Shown here: in pieces, positions 1 to 11,672 of the stretch
How positions within the stretch are numbered: the first letter of the stretch is position 1
Layout of the letters: each line of letters starts with the position of its first letter
Assembly: GCA_009760855.2 (NCBI GenBank)
Contig: WPIO01000099.1
Location: 317,501-381,500, forward strand
Length of the DNA: 64,000 bases
Origin: Cristatella mucedo
Taxonomy: Eukaryota; Bryozoa; Phylactolaemata; Cristatellidae
Direction of reading: 5' to 3'
The notes under the pieces: generated by a model
Databases searched by the model: none
Seen by the model: only the letters and a program-made list of their open reading frames with translations
What the model was told of the DNA's origin: nothing
Position numbers and translations under genes: made by a program

Positions 1-290
1 TTGTGATCGATGGCGTCAAAAGCTGACGAAAGATCGAGCAAAACAAGCAAAGACACTCTACCCATGTCTGCATTCCTAAGTAGTTCGTTGTATACCCTAA
101 GCAATGCTGACTCTGTGGAGTGATTAGCTTTAAAGCCAGACTGGAACTTACTAGCAAGGTGTGAGGTTTCGATATATGAGTTCAGCTGGTCTGCCACGAC
201 CCGTTCCAGTGTCTTTGATAGAAATGGTAGAAGGGAGACTGGGCGGTAGTTGCTCAAGTTCTCTTGGTCTAGTGTTGCTTTCTTGAGGAG
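1..290 (-). mobile_element. LINE-A (L2/CR1-type) reverse transcriptase fragment
   Basis: The reverse complement encodes RT sequence matching the same part of the longer copy at 57135-57410 almost base for base (NYRPVS, LSKTLERVVADQ, FKANHSTESALL). It is cut by the window edge on one side and ends at about 290 where a purine-rich tract begins. It lies in an intron of the WDR37 gene. Confidence 0.8.
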
Positions 291-295
291 AGGCA

Positions 296-380
296 CAGAT
301 AGAGACAGAGAGTAAGAGAGACAGAGAGAAAGACAGAGAGACACAGAGAGACACAGAGAGAGACAGAGACACAGAGAGCC
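296..380. repeat. Imperfect (GA)n/(GACA)n tract
   Basis: Purine run of GAGA, GACAGA and CACAGA units starting directly at the truncated LINE end. No gene is visible in 381-1185 apart from CAG-rich patches near 795-850. Confidence 0.8.
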
Positions 381-1185
381 GAGAACGGCCGCACCTGGGT
401 CGAAGAGGCTTCATGTCTACCTAGAAGGCACTAAGTAGGTACCACTACGTAGGCTCTACTTAAGGTGTGTCTTTTCACAAGCAGTGTCTCACCAGTGAGC
501 AAGCAACATTGTTGGCCTGCGGCCGCCCTGGTCCTCACAGGTAAATTCACCTCGATGACTAACCAGGGCACCTGCTAATGCCACCTATCACCCAAGAAGT
601 CAAGAATTTGCAACACAGGTTTGACTGCATTTCAATGCTGAGTAGTTGTCTCGGTAGGTGCACCGACGCCTAGCACTCGAATGCACAAATACGCACACGC
701 TTCGCGTGCAATTAATAAGCAAATCACACACAAAAAGGCGCAGACAAGTACGGCAGGTGCAGCTCCACTTTATTTAGCTTGCATTATAAGCAGCAGCAGA
801 AACCAGCAGCAGTATGCCTGCTGCCAACAGCAGCCAACAGCAGCCAACTATACATTGCTAATCAACTATTTCTGGCCCGAGTCGACCGAACATAATGGTG
901 CTGCTTTGAGGTTCAACAGCAGCATCACTAAGCAGTTAATTAGTTATACACGAGCAGCATGGACTGATAACTGAATCTATTTTCCAAAGCCGCCGGCTCA
1001 ATACCAACAGCTGTGCCGGAAGTCTGTCTTTTATTCTCCCACTTTTCCTTTAGCTGACCAGCAGCTGTGCCAGCGATTCGTGCACTACTAGTCGACAGCC
1101 TCACAACTTGCCTCCAACAAGGCAGCTGCCTGCAAAGCTGCCTCTCCAAGTCCCAGCACGAAGCAATGTAAGCACAATACGAAGA

Positions 1186-1196
1186 ATGTGTGTGCG

Positions 1197-1228
<32 letters not shown>
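1186..1228. repeat. (TG)n microsatellite
   Basis: Alternating TG with a few CG/CA interruptions, about 40 bases, lying 90 bases before a long CT tract. Confidence 0.9.
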
Positions 1229-1230
<2 letters not shown>

Positions 1231-1313
1231 CACGTGCACGGCTGCACAATCAGATACATGTACACAGTAATGCTCTACCCACTCTAAGCAGCTCTGATTC
1301 ACCAGTAATCTTC

Positions 1314-1653
<340 letters not shown>

Positions 1654-1737
1654 GGTCGTTCTGCTCCGTAAGGCGTCATATCTCAAAAGCAGCTCAGCCA
1701 GTCTTCGTATTTAGAGTCCCTATGCCACAGCATCGAG

Positions 1738-1955
1738 TAATATAATAACAATAACATAACACACCTGATAAAGCACCCTCAGAGAACTCAATCTCTTTCT
1801 AGGCACTTTACATTTGCTGCAAAGGGATACACGATTGAATGGCGAGTAATATCATGCTTGATAAACAACATGAATAACATGGTCAGTGGTGACATGCACA
1901 GTGGCAGCATGCACAGTGGGGTGGTCAGTGGCAGCATGTATGCGCTAATTCGTCC
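1738..1955 (-). mobile_element. LINE-A 3' end, 5'-truncated
   Basis: Starts with the (TAA)n tail, then the antisense tail hairpin (CTCAGAGAACTCAATCTCTT), then the GCATGC-rich 3' UTR motifs shared by all LINE-A copies. The remainder, 1956-2321, shows nothing recognisable. Confidence 0.88.
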
Positions 1956-2321
1956 TGCTTCGCGACATCGTCGACTGATGCTAGTTCACAGTTTAAGTGC
2001 GATCGGCTGAGAAGACTGTTTTGAGCAATGTGAAGGAGACAGAGACACTGGGCAGTCTAGAGGCCACACAGGCTCGTTTATCGGTTGGCTACTGAGAGTT
2101 CACTGATAGCACCACTCAAGCCTCCACTGAGCCCTACACAGCCACCGATCTACCCAGCCTCAAGATGCCATCCTCGAATGAAGCTTTCACATTAGCACCG
2201 ACAGAAAGCAGCCTGCCATGCTGAAGAGGCAGCAGCAGCAGCAGAAGCAGTAGCTGCTGCTGCTGCACAGGAGCACGAGCGAGCTCTTCCACGCTAGTGG
2301 CACTGCGCTAGTGGCACCTAC

Positions 2322-2507
2322 CGGCTGAGGCCGTGCCGATGAACCGCTGCCCGCCTGACCACTTGGACACGCTGACCTCCCACACGCCGTCCGAGTGGCT
2401 TCGGTAGTCGCGCACGTAGTGGCCACAGCCCGCGCCCTTGAACGTGTTGGCAATCCTGCTGGTCGACGTCTTGTAGGTACTCTTGAGCTTCTGTGACAGC
2501 TGACTCA
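2322..2507 (-). CDS. WDR37: WDR37 orthologue, coding exon 4 (conserved SQLSQKLK motif and first WD40 blade)
   Basis: This 186-base exon encodes VSQLSQKLKSTYKTSTSRI, a variable stretch, then RDYRSHSDGVWEVSVSK and FIGTASA. From memory, vertebrate WDR37 has SQLSQKLKTTYKASTSKI, then GHRDGIWDVSV and LGTASADHT, so this is the most conserved exon in the window. It opens the WD40 propeller; the usual blade Gly-His is Ser-His here. The acceptor is GAATTGCAG at 2508. The donor GCCG|GTAGGT at 2321 is phase 1, so the next exon should begin by completing Asp or Gly. I do not find that exon between 1 and 2321, so the rest of the propeller lies left of the window. Confidence 0.88.
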
Positions 2508-3071
2508 CTGCAATTCGCCAGCAAGACGAATAATGCAGTGCACACACAAGTGTGCAGTGGTTGCAGTGGTGTGCAGTGCAGTGCAACTTGGTTCAGCACT
2601 CAAGAAGTCATCACCTGACAGTGCCACATCCCACCCAACTGAGTCACGGGCCTGCAGTCAGCATGCACAGGTGCAGCAGCTGGCGATGGCTGCTTGCTCG
2701 ACAGCTAAGGCCGAGATCGGCGGCACGACTCTCGATCGCGGGCACATCACTGAGCTGCAAGACGCAAGCACCAGTGATTGTCACACGCTCAGAGCCTCTG
2801 GGATCTAGTCGCAGGGGCCCCCTTCAATGCATTACACGGCTGACTTACACAGTGCCAAGTGCCTACAACAAGGAGCTGAGACCCGTTGAGAATGCTTGCT
2901 AGGCAGCGCTCGGTTAATAAATACTGACTAACGATAGAGTGTTTAGAAGTTACGCATGTCATATAAGCCAACACAGCACGATAAAGGATCCTTACCCAGA
3001 GGGGAGACTGAGACATAGACACGTCGCAAGAAAGAGGGAAAGCGATAGGGAAAATTAAGGGAGAAGAGTGC

Positions 3072-3504
<433 letters not shown>

Positions 3505-4122
3505 CTGTTCGTGCCCTCTGCCCTGCTGACCAAGGGCAAGGTCGACCAGCCCGGTGAAGACAACGCTCAAGGATTTTCCAGCATGCTGGCCGATCGATAA
3601 TATAAGCAGGTCAGTCGTGTAATAACCTGCTGACGGCCAAAATGAGGAGCTGCAGCTCAGTTGCTGCTGCAGGCAGATGCAGCTCCTCAGTGCAAGGCTA
3701 GTACGGCATGACCTTTGGTTGGCGGAGTATTCGACTCCATGGGACCCGCGCAGCGCTTCCTAGACTGCACTTCCAACCGTCTGGATGACGGCTGCCTAGC
3801 AAGCACGTGACAGTAGGGGGGGGGGAGAGAGAATGCAGCCACAGACCGACCAATGCTTGCGACTGCAGGGGCACCACCTTCCACCGATGGAGGGCAAGGG
3901 CGATTTGGGCATCAGGCCGGCTGCCTTACTATGACCTAGCAACCAACTGCGAGTGAGCTCATGCCTTGCCAGCACTTGGGTCACCACTGCAACGGCGGCC
4001 GGCCATGGCTGTAGGCCAGCCGACTGACCGACCACTGCCCCCACCCACCCGCATCCGGGCCACAGCAATGCTTCTTTACAGCATATCGGTCACCGCGACG
4101 CACGCTACGGCCTTGCGCAAAC

Positions 4123-4242
4123 CTTTCTTGCTCGGTTTCGCGCCGTTCTCCTCGTACGACGTCCCGGTGTCCGGCTTGTCACCGGCCGCAAAAAGGCCGC
4201 CGCTGACCAGTCGCTCGGTCAGCGCGTCCACCTTGTCTTGCA
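4123..4242 (-). CDS. WDR37: WDR37 orthologue, coding exon 3 (end of coiled coil and linker)
   Basis: This 120-base exon encodes (L)QDKVDALTERLVSGG and then an acidic/basic linker ending KPSKK. The vertebrate protein reads LRREIDTLNERL at this point. The acceptor is a textbook pyrimidine tract followed by GCTTGCAG at 4243. The donor AAAG|GTTTGC at 4122 is non-canonical after GT but is the only choice that keeps phase 1 and joins correctly to exon 4. The intron to exon 2 is only 196 bases. Confidence 0.82.
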
Positions 4243-4438
4243 CTGCAAGCGGAGGAGAGCAACTCGAGTGCTGGTGACGTTGCGACGTCCGCCTGCGACT
4301 GGCCCCCCTGCACGAATGCTCGCGGAATGTGATGCTTGCGAAATGTGATGCAGAGCGAGCGCCTCCGTCTGAGTGGCAGGCATGCAGACGGAGGCGATCC
4401 GCTGGCATTTAGGAGAGCAACTATATCGAGACACTTAC

Positions 4439-4509
4439 GTGTCAAATTATCAGAGTACAGCTTCTCAAACTCCTGCTCGATTCTTCCGAAGAGTTCGTGA
4501 AGGCGTTTC
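4439..4509 (-). CDS. WDR37: WDR37 orthologue, coding exon 2 (coiled coil)
   Basis: This 71-base exon encodes KRLHELFGRIEQEFEKLYSD and a few more residues, the start of the WDR37 coiled coil; I recall the vertebrate segment as LLDLFGQIEREFENLY. The acceptor is TTCAG|G at 4510 and the donor is CAC|GTAAGT at 4438, a near-ideal splice site. It begins with one base, completing the split codon from exon 1, and ends in phase 1. Intron 1 is about 3.6 kb and carries a SINE2 copy, LINE pieces and a degenerate TTTAGGG-like stretch. An alternative acceptor at 4535 (CCTCAG) is less likely because it breaks the frame with exon 1. Confidence 0.85.
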
Positions 4510-4879
4510 CTGAACGACGAGTCGCAGAAGGCAGCTGAGGCCAGCGCACGAAGACTATAAGAGTGCCGCTGCCACTGAAAGCCTTGAGCAGCAGCAAGCA
4601 GCCGGCTCGCAGCTGCGCTCGCAGGCGGCTCTTGCGGTGTGCGGTCAGCCTTCGTGCAGCAGTAGCCCACACGGTGCCAAGGTCTGAAAAAATCACTTTG
4701 CATACCCCTCCGACCGACCAACCAACCAAATCTAATGCAGCATAGTTTGCTCCTCCAGCAATGACATCTGCTGTGGGCACAGTGCTCATAGCAGGCTGTT
4801 CAACATTGTCGCCAGCATATCCTTATATTTACCTTAAATAAACACGTTTTAGTTATTTTTTCCAGATAGATAGTCTCTC

Positions 4880-5040
4880 TAATGCCTAAACACTAAACCC
4901 CAAGACTCTAAACCCAAAAACTAAAAACCAAAACAAATAAAAAATCTAACCAGTAAACCACAAGCCATAAACCCCAAAGACACAAAACCATTAAATGCTA
5001 AGCCCAAAATCATAAACCTAAAAAAATAATTATACAAAAG
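4880..5040. repeat. Degenerate TTTAGGG-like stretch
   Basis: The plus strand carries irregular copies of CTAAACC, TAAACCCC and CTAAACCCA separated by A-rich spacers. The complement reads like decayed TTTGGGG/TTTAGGG telomere-type units. It lies in intron 1 of WDR37. Confidence 0.5.
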
Positions 5041-5450
5041 CAAAAAATTATATAAAAGAATAATTGTACAACTTAAATATACACATATGGTGGCGACCAT
5101 GTTGAGCAGCCTGCAAAGAGCACTATGCTCACAGCAGATCCGCCATTGTTTCACGAAAAAACGACACGGTATTAGCGGACCCACCCACCAACTTTCCTAA
5201 TATGGCCGTGATAGCAGGAGGACTCCGAGCTGGCAGCAGGGAGGGCAGTCGTAGGAGTAGGAGTCTGCAAGCTCCGCTAGTGGCTGGCCGTGCACACTGC
5301 AGCCTGCAGTCACTGCTCCTCAGTCACCACTCGAGCCGTCAGAGCCGTGCAGTTGTGCAAGCTGCTGACCATCAGCTCAGTGGAGGAGGGGGCAGGGCAG
5401 CTCTTTGTCTTAGCCAAGCAGCGAGGTGCTCGCACTTCACCACCACCCGT

Positions 5451-5612
5451 GATGGCACACTAGGTAAAGTGGTTGCTTTCATGACCTCGTTCCCGAGGTC
5501 GTAGGTTCGATTCCTGCGGTGGGCGATTCTTTATCGCCACTGCTAGCGGCGGTGATAGCCGTAAAGGCTCTTCTGTCGCTATACAAAAAAAGAGGCTGTT
5601 TAATCAGCAAGC
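5451..5612 (+). mobile_element. SINE2 (tRNA-derived), near full length
   Basis: tRNA-like head with an A-box-like TGGCACACTAGGTAAAGTGG and a B box GGTTCGATTCCTG, then the family body (GCCGTAAAGGCTCTTCTGTC) and end (CTGTTTAATCAGC). A 7-base A run sits before the end. About ten related copies occur in this window. 5613-5930 shows nothing recognisable. Confidence 0.85.
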
Positions 5613-5934
5613 ACACCCAGCTCGGCGGGCTTGAGTACGGTGCCTTTGCTGTCCTGTACAGCCAGTGATGGAGATCGTGCTGCTAGATAAATGAGGCTGT
5701 CGAATTGGCCGACCTTTATCTCTTACTTCAGACATCCTTGCTACCTCACGACTTCTGCAGGCTTCTCACGTGGGCAACTGACCCAGACCTGACTTGGGTC
5801 AAAGGCCAGCCGTTGGGTGCATGCAATTTCACCCAGCCAGCTGCCTGCTCGAGTCCTGCAGCAGGCAATCATTTGCTTCCCAGGGCAACTTGGATGAGGG
5901 GTGGGAAACATCAGTTGATACATTAGCTCCTTTG

Positions 5935-6215
5935 GACACTGTGCCTTTAGTTTGTGTAGTCCCAAAGCCTCGAGCTCACTTGCATCTGAGGTCGCGACAT
6001 CACTTGACTTGACGACTATTGACAAGATGCTAAAAACGCACCTATTCCTCCCACGGGATCTGAGTGCATTGTCCTTAGTGTCAACTAATGCAAGCTGACA
6101 CGCTGCATGTTATGACCAACCAATTGACATGTTTCCCAACAGCATTTCTAAAAAGCCTAGACAGAGATTTAGCTAAATCTTAAGGCACTAAACAAATGAC
6201 ATTATTATTATGAAC
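5935..6215 (+). mobile_element. Diverged LINE-A 3' end
   Basis: Matches the LINE-A C-terminus and 3' UTR order: GTCCCAAAGCCT, CTTGACTTGAC, AAAACGCACCTATT, then a tail with CCTAGACAGAGATTTAG and an (ATT)n end. Confidence 0.8.
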
Positions 6216-6221
6216 ATTATT

Positions 6222-6360
6222 TTAGCTGCAAAGGCTCTTCTGCTGCTATGCAAGCGAGGTCGTGGTGAGCAGTGACGGCACGCTAGGTGAGGCGGTTGCT
6301 TTTCACGATCTCGGTCGCGAGGTCACGTGGGTTCGATAACCTCACGTGCATTTTGGAAGA
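6222..6360 (+). mobile_element. Rearranged SINE2 pieces
   Basis: A piece of SINE2 body (AAAGGCTCTTCTGCTGCTAT) precedes a SINE2 head (GACGGCACGCTAGGTGAGGC, then GGGTTCGATAACC). This tail-before-head order suggests two partial copies or a rearrangement. Confidence 0.65.
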
Positions 6361-6656
6361 GGCGCCTGACCGACCTTCACAGAGAGCCGAGGGCAGAGAG
6401 CAGAGAACACAGAACAGGGCACGCTTTCGGTGGGGGCAATGGAGAATCGCCTGCGGCTGGACTCAAGCCCTCGAGACCTGGGCCGAGCGAGCGCTTCAAC
6501 AGGTCAAGGTCACTGGTCAAGGCAAATCAGAGTGGCTTTGCTTACCTATAATACTCCAGAGAGAATGGCTTAGCAGCTTGCTTGAACGTGCAACGCAGCA
6601 CAATGAAGCCTAGTGGGATGCCAAGACGAAAAGGAGGAGAGGAGGGAACAGGCAGA

Positions 6657-6682
6657 GACTGGTGGTCAGCTGACCACCAGTC
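6657..6682. repeat. Perfect 26-bp palindrome
   Basis: GACTGGTGGTCAG followed at once by its reverse complement, with no spacer. The surrounding 6361-7035 has no recognisable gene. Confidence 0.95.
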
Positions 6683-7035
6683 ATTTACGATTCCCGTGGG
6701 TAACGCACGAGATGACACGGGTCAGTGACACACATGCTGTATGCTCGAGGGCCTGAACGGTAGTTGCAGCGCAGGAGCTGCTGTAAGTCCCAGGGCTTCA
6801 TCCATAGCCGTGCAACCAGCAGTTTCTTGCATGTGCAGATGCTGTATCCGGCCCCAAACGGTGAACCCGACCTCGCCCCTTAATGAGAACGAGCACTCTA
6901 ATTAATTGAACAGGTACAACGATGCTACAACTGCAGATTACTGCATCTGCCGATTCTCAGCAGAGAAGCGATCGCTCTCACTTTGCAACAATCGACGGTT
7001 GACCGTCCCAGTGGATTATTGAGAGAGTTTGGTGG

Positions 7036-7172
7036 AGCTGGTTTGGTCCAGCGGTTAAGGTGCTCGCTCCGACCACGGTCTGACTGGGGTCGTGGACTCG
7101 AGCCCCGAGGCATATGTGAAGCGCCTGAATAGAGATTAAGTTCTCTTGGGGCGCTATATAAATGAATTATAT
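7036..7172 (+). mobile_element. SINE1 (tRNA-derived), full length
   Basis: Head GGTTTGGTCCAGCGG (A-box region), B box GGACTCGAGCCCC, then the LINE-A-type tail AGAGATTAAGTTCTCTTGGG and GCGCTATATAAATGAATTA. A short GACA-rich tract follows to 7232. Confidence 0.9.
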
Positions 7173-7234
7173 AGAGTGACAGAGAGACAGACAGACAGGG
7201 AGACGGAGATAGTGACAGACAGACAGAGATGAAT

Positions 7235-7930
7235 ACGCTAACGAATGTGGCTGCAAGGTTTGTCAGCAGATCCCAGGGTCTCCTTTGCTGAAGGAGCTTC
7301 GATGGCTTCCAGATGATCAACGGATACAGAACAAACCTATTGCACTGACCAACAAAGCCCGCCTTGACTTGGCTCCTTTTTGATGACATCGCTTGATGAC
7401 ATTGTGCATGTTTCGACAAGTCACCTGGTCGTGCTTTCTTTACAGTATCTGCTAAGTGCTTAGAACAAGATTTGGGTTCTATGTGAGCGGCATACAAATG
7501 TATTATCATTATTATCCCTACCTTGCTGAACTACTGCACCAGCTTCAGTCTTCTCGTGCCCTAAGATCCTCTATGGATAATAACTTAGCTGTTCTATTCC
7601 TACGCATAAACCGTTGGTGATAGCAGCTTTTGTTCTGCAAGTCCTAGCCTGTGGAATTCTCTGCCACAAGTCTTATGCAATAACATCTACTCTCCTGCTG
7701 CCTACTGTGACACATCCTTTCCAGCCGTCTGGAGCTGCTACTTCCATGCTACTCACTACCTCAACTGCTCTCCTGCTCTCGACTCAGCTATGCATCTCAC
7801 TTTCTCTTTGATGTACGAGATGAAGTCTGTTGGCCGCCGAATAGAAAGCCGATCAGGCTTCGAGTAGCTCTATAGAAAAAGTGCCTGAGCAACACCCACT
7901 TAGTCTTTGTGGCTTGGAGAACGACAGCTG
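7235..7930 (+). mobile_element. LINE-B 3' half, split by a LINE-A tail
   Basis: Second L2/CR1-type family. 7235-7395 and 7516-7930 match the C-terminal coding region and 3' end of the better copy at 44768-45505 (AATGTGGCTGCAAGG, CTTGCTGAACTACTGCACC, GAGATGAAGTCTGTTGGC). About 115 bases of LINE-A tail (7398-7515) interrupt it. Confidence 0.82.
7398..7515 (+). mobile_element. LINE-A tail nested in LINE-B
   Basis: GTGCTTAGAACAAGATTTGG, GGCATACAAATGTATTATC and an (ATT)n end: a diverged LINE-A-type 3' tail inside the LINE-B copy, hence younger than it. Confidence 0.65.
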
Positions 7931-8107
7931 TGCACAGCACCGATTTGAGGGGAGCAGATATGGGCACTGATACTGACCGACGGTCAAAGGATGGCACAGC
8001 TGCCTGAGCGGCAGGGCCCCTACCCCCCCCCCGAGGAGAGGTAGCGATGGGGGGGATGGGGCATCACAGCTGCTGTTCGGAGCAACCTTGCTCGCAGGGC
8101 TACCTAC

Positions 8108-8304
8108 CGGACGTCGTCAGGCAGCATAGACATATGGCCCTCGGAGCGGTACCGGGTAGCAGAGGAGGCTGGCACAGCAGCAGCAGCCGTCGCCACAGTG
8201 GCAGCCTGCTCGCTCTCGGCGGCATTGGTCCTCCCTCGGCGCCAGGATGCCACGCCTCTAATCTTGCCGGTGCCACTGCTCGATGCGCTGTCACCGCCGG
8301 GCAT
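8108..8304 (-). CDS. WDR37: WDR37 orthologue, coding exon 1 (start codon to first splice donor)
   Basis: First coding exon of a WD-repeat protein 37 orthologue. In vertebrates WDR37 binds the PACS1/PACS2 sorting proteins and affects ER calcium handling; it has an N-terminal coiled coil and a C-terminal WD40 propeller. Read on the minus strand from ATG at 8304, the protein begins MPGGDSASSS and ends SMLPDDVR. I recall the vertebrate protein starting MPTESASCS and reaching LPSSVR just before its coiled coil, so the start and the end both align. The exon is 65 codons plus 2 bases and stops at a good donor (CCG|GTAGGT). Joining to exon 2 restores Arg and stays in frame. The middle is alanine-rich and poorly conserved. 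A G lies at -3 of the ATG. The exon sits in a GC-rich patch (about 8050-8530) that may be the promoter; an upstream non-coding exon is possible. Confidence 0.8.
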
Positions 8305-8760
8305 GGCCGGCAGGTCCTGGCGCGGCTGGTGCTTTGGCAAACGAAGAACGAAGGCCAGCTCTCACCAGCGGCAGCAGCAGACGGCGATGGCCACAGCAAC
8401 AGCGAGCGTACGAAATCGCCAGCCAGCAAAACGACAGCACAACAGTGTTGCACTCATGCAGCTGCCAGTCCTCGCGGACGACGGCCGACAAATACCGGTG
8501 AAGCTGGCACCTCGAAACACACCACTTAAACGATAGCTCAGTGAAATATGCAATCAAATTCGGAGCTTTGTGCAGCCGAATTCTGGAGGATTTTGTGTGG
8601 CTTTGCAGTAGTAGCCTGCAAATTTGCAGCCCAGTGCGCGAGCTCAGTGGCATGAAACTTGGTGGCTACATAACAATGACTGTCTACTGCAACATTTACA
8701 CGAAATTCTAGTTTTACACTGCCAATTTATGGTCAATTTTTTGTTAAATTAGAATGGATT

Positions 8761-9200
8761 GCGGCAGATCATGGTGATTCATTGCAACCCTCAAGCACAC
8801 ATAAACGCCCCTAGCAGATTGCGCGGCACTGAGCTCAGGCTAAGCACAAGCGGAGCAGATACAAATCGATGCCATACCGAAACCTTGGTGGATAGCAAAG
8901 CATCAAAACCTACCGAACGGCTCCCAGTCCACACGTCACTCCGACTGGTGCCGACGACGGCCAGAAACGATCTGTTGATGCCGACCGCTGCCGTCACGGG
9001 AGTCACACGAATGAATCCTTCCTCACCCGAAGTGCTGCAGAAGACGCTGCTACGATGTCTCGTGACGAACAGCGCAGTAACGGTGCGGTACAGTTCGCTT
9101 CCTCCGACATAAGCACTGAAAGTGAAGACGCAGATCCATTTTGAAAGTCTGCCGACTGGGCCTAAGGTTCTCTCACTGGATGCCGACAGAAGAGCAAGCA
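8761..9200. other. Unassigned segment open on both strands
   Basis: Long stop-free stretches exist on the minus strand (9201-8791, 136 codons) and the plus strand (8759-9112, 117 codons). Neither protein resembles a family I know, and I see no splice structure. It lies just upstream of WDR37 exon 1. It may be non-coding or a decayed repeat. Confidence 0.2.
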
Positions 9201-9499
9201 AAGCAGTGACAGTCTCCCTCTACTCTTTTATTTGGGAGGGCTGAAGGGCATACCCTGGGAAGGGATCCAACTTTCCCACCCCCACCCACCACCCACATCG
9301 GTTGTGTGGTGGAAAAAACCACTGGCACTGCTAAAAAGAACCAGATCAAGACATCATTGGTTGGTACAGATGCACATGATTACCACTGGGCTTGCGCGCA
9401 GGAGGGTTAGTTTATTACTCGAAGGTCACGCCAACGATCAGGCCGATATGAAAATCTAGAATGACAAAGGCACCTTTCAGCCCACACAGTGCCTTTTGA

Positions 9500-9650
9500 A
9501 GAGTACTTTGTGTGTGCCGACACTGGGCATGTTATCACTGACCAATGTGCATGTACAATGCTTTGCTCGCTGAACATTTGAAGTGCCTGGACAGCATCCT
9601 AGTTCTCTCGGGGTGCTATACAAATATCTTAATCACTATTAACATTTTAA
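9500..9650 (+). mobile_element. LINE-A-type 3' tail
   Basis: Contains GTGTGCCGACACTGGGCATG, AAGTGCCTGGACAGC, GTTCTCTCGGGGTGCTATAC and an AT-rich end, in the LINE-A 3' UTR order. Confidence 0.7.
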
Positions 9651-9975
9651 TATTACTTTTTTATTTTTTCGTTGTTATTATTCTGTACACGCCTACCCAG
9701 ATGCCCCCTCGCCCAACGATGGCAAACGTGCACATGCCTGGCATCCTTGGCAAAGAACGGCTGGGCCGCAAAGAAGTTCAGGCTTCAATCGCATAATCGA
9801 TACCCACCTAGCGATACTGCCAGCCCAGCACCCGCTCGGTCGGTGCACCGGCTGAGCTGCAAAGCGACGACGAGCCGCCGGCAATGTCTGCCTTGCTTGA
9901 ACGGACGGCGCAGCAAAGCCTTGCTCTCGAGGGGGCGTAGGAGGAGGATGGCACAGCAAAGCTTATTAGTGTCGT

Positions 9976-10098
9976 TTGTTTATCAAGCATGATGTTACTC
10001 ACCAATCTATTGCATTTCCCTTTGCAGCAAATGTAAAGCGCCGAGAAAGAGATTGAGTTCTCTGAGGGCGCTTTGTCAAGTGCATTATCATTATTATA
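9976..10098 (+). mobile_element. Short LINE-A 3' tail
   Basis: Only about 120 bases: TTGCAGCAAATGTAAAGCGC, AAAGAGATTGAGTTCTCTG, GGGCGCTTTGTCAAGTGC and an (ATT)n end. A severely 5'-truncated copy. Confidence 0.85.
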
Positions 10099-10099
10099 A

Positions 10100-11600
10100 G
10101 GCCTCGCTCTCAAGCACAGGGATGGCGAGGAGGAGGAAGAGGAAGAAGTGAGCCCGGACCAGCTGCCGAAGGAGCCACCTGCTCTTGCGCTGCAGCACTG
10201 CACCCTGACCAGTCAGCGGTCGTCTGCTCGAGCGCTCGGCCTGTGGCGCTCGGAACCGAGACGAGAAATCGCCGATGATGATGCGGCGGTCGACTCGCGG
10301 CGGCACCCCCTGCCCTGCCCTGCCCTCACCCTCGGCTCCGGTAATCAATCCACCTTGCGCACTCTCCAGCCAAAGCTGCCGACGCTGGGAGGGGGTAGCG
10401 AGCGAGCGAGCGAGAAGAACCCTGCGCTCTCAGCCACCGTTGCCACATGAGCAGAGCAACGGAGCAGAGCTCGCCGCCATCCAGGCGTGCGCGCCCGTAC
10501 AGGTGCTCGTGTGCACGCCCGCAAACATTCAGGATGCACGTAGCAAAAAAAAACGAGGCGCGAGCACACGACACGTGAGAAGGACGCGTGCGCATCCGAA
10601 CAGAGCCCGACGAGTAGGCAACCAGTGCTCACAGCGAGCACATGCGAGCACCGGTTCACTACGGCAGCAGAGCAGCAAGGAACGAGCCCCTGCGACCGAT
10701 GCCCTGCCTGGCACTGAGAGAAAAACGGAACCATAAAAAGCAAGTTGACTAACCTCAACCTCAGCAGCCCTCGTTGGCAGCTAGCAGTCAGTGTGCACTA
10801 TAAGTCGCGCAGCAGCAGCAGCAGCAGCAGCAGTATGCCCAGCGTGTCGAGCATCCACCCGTCAGCAGCAGCAACATCGCAGCAGGGGCAGCTGCTGCTG
10901 CCGCTGCTGCAGGCAGGCCTGCCACTGCTGCCCACGTGGCCCTGCGCACCGGGGCGGCAGCAGCCGCTGGCTGCGCGTGTCTGCAGACAGAGGCCTGGCG
11001 CAAATCAATCCGGCTCTCACGCAACCGCCCAAACACGGCTGCACGCTGCTCTATGGATTTTTCTGACAATGCACCCACCGGGAGAGTTAAAAGCGCCCCT
11101 CTGATCGCCTGTCTATAGAGAGCTCAGTGGATACAATGGACGCCGCGCTCGCGACAGACGGCTGCCGAGCACATCCGGCCGGCCAATTCAGCCGCTCGGC
11201 GAATCGCACCTGCACGTGGCAGAGGCAGCGCGCTCGGTTTGCCGAGCCGTTCTAGCAGACGAACGCACAGCTCTGAATGCACGAGAGCGGCAGTGGTGCC
11301 AACCGCCAAAGACAATAGAGTCGACTGCTGGGCTTTGAGGCAGGCAGACGCAGTAATTCAGCTTACGGCGGCAGCAGCAGCTGCTGCTGCTGTATCGAAG
11401 CTCGGATGACTTGCTGAGGCGGCTGGCTGATGAAAAGGCGAGGCAACCAAGCAGCCTTCGGGTGACAGTCCTCGCCCCACTCCTCCCATTCAACTGTACA
11501 CAGCTCCTGCACCAGCCGCTGCTGTAGCAGTCGGTCGGACCCCTGTGCGAGATGCTGGCGGCACGGGGGGGGGGGGCAGCCTGGCTGCTGCACCTGGGCT
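10100..11600. other. GC-rich stretch without a recognisable gene
   Basis: Many overlapping open frames on both strands reflect base composition, not genes. It contains (CAG)n at about 10809-10834, a 20-bp CAG/CTG palindrome at 11371-11390 and a 12-base G run at 11565-11576. An upstream non-coding exon of WDR37 could lie here, but I see no proof. Confidence 0.3.
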
Positions 11601-11639
11601 GCCCACTGCGGCTGTCAGGTCACGTGGCCGGTCATGTGG

Positions 11640-11640
<1 letters not shown>

Positions 11641-11670
<30 letters not shown>
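11641..11670. repeat. (GA)n microsatellite, short
   Basis: Fifteen uninterrupted GA units. 11671-12165 shows no recognisable feature. Confidence 0.95.

Positions 11671-11672
<2 letters not shown>

Noticed and set aside
4510-4534. Longer version of WDR37 exon 2 using the acceptor at 4535
   Set aside because: It gives phase 1 at its start, which does not fit the phase 2 donor of exon 1; the acceptor at 4510 restores LPDDVR-KRLHELF.
8761-9200. Neighbouring gene exon upstream of WDR37
   Set aside because: Open on both strands, no recognisable family and no clear splice signals; left as unassigned.
10100-11300. GC-rich coding genes on either strand
   Set aside because: Overlapping frames of 60-150 codons in all phases, rich in Arg, Ala, Ser and Gln from CAG runs; no motif or splice model.
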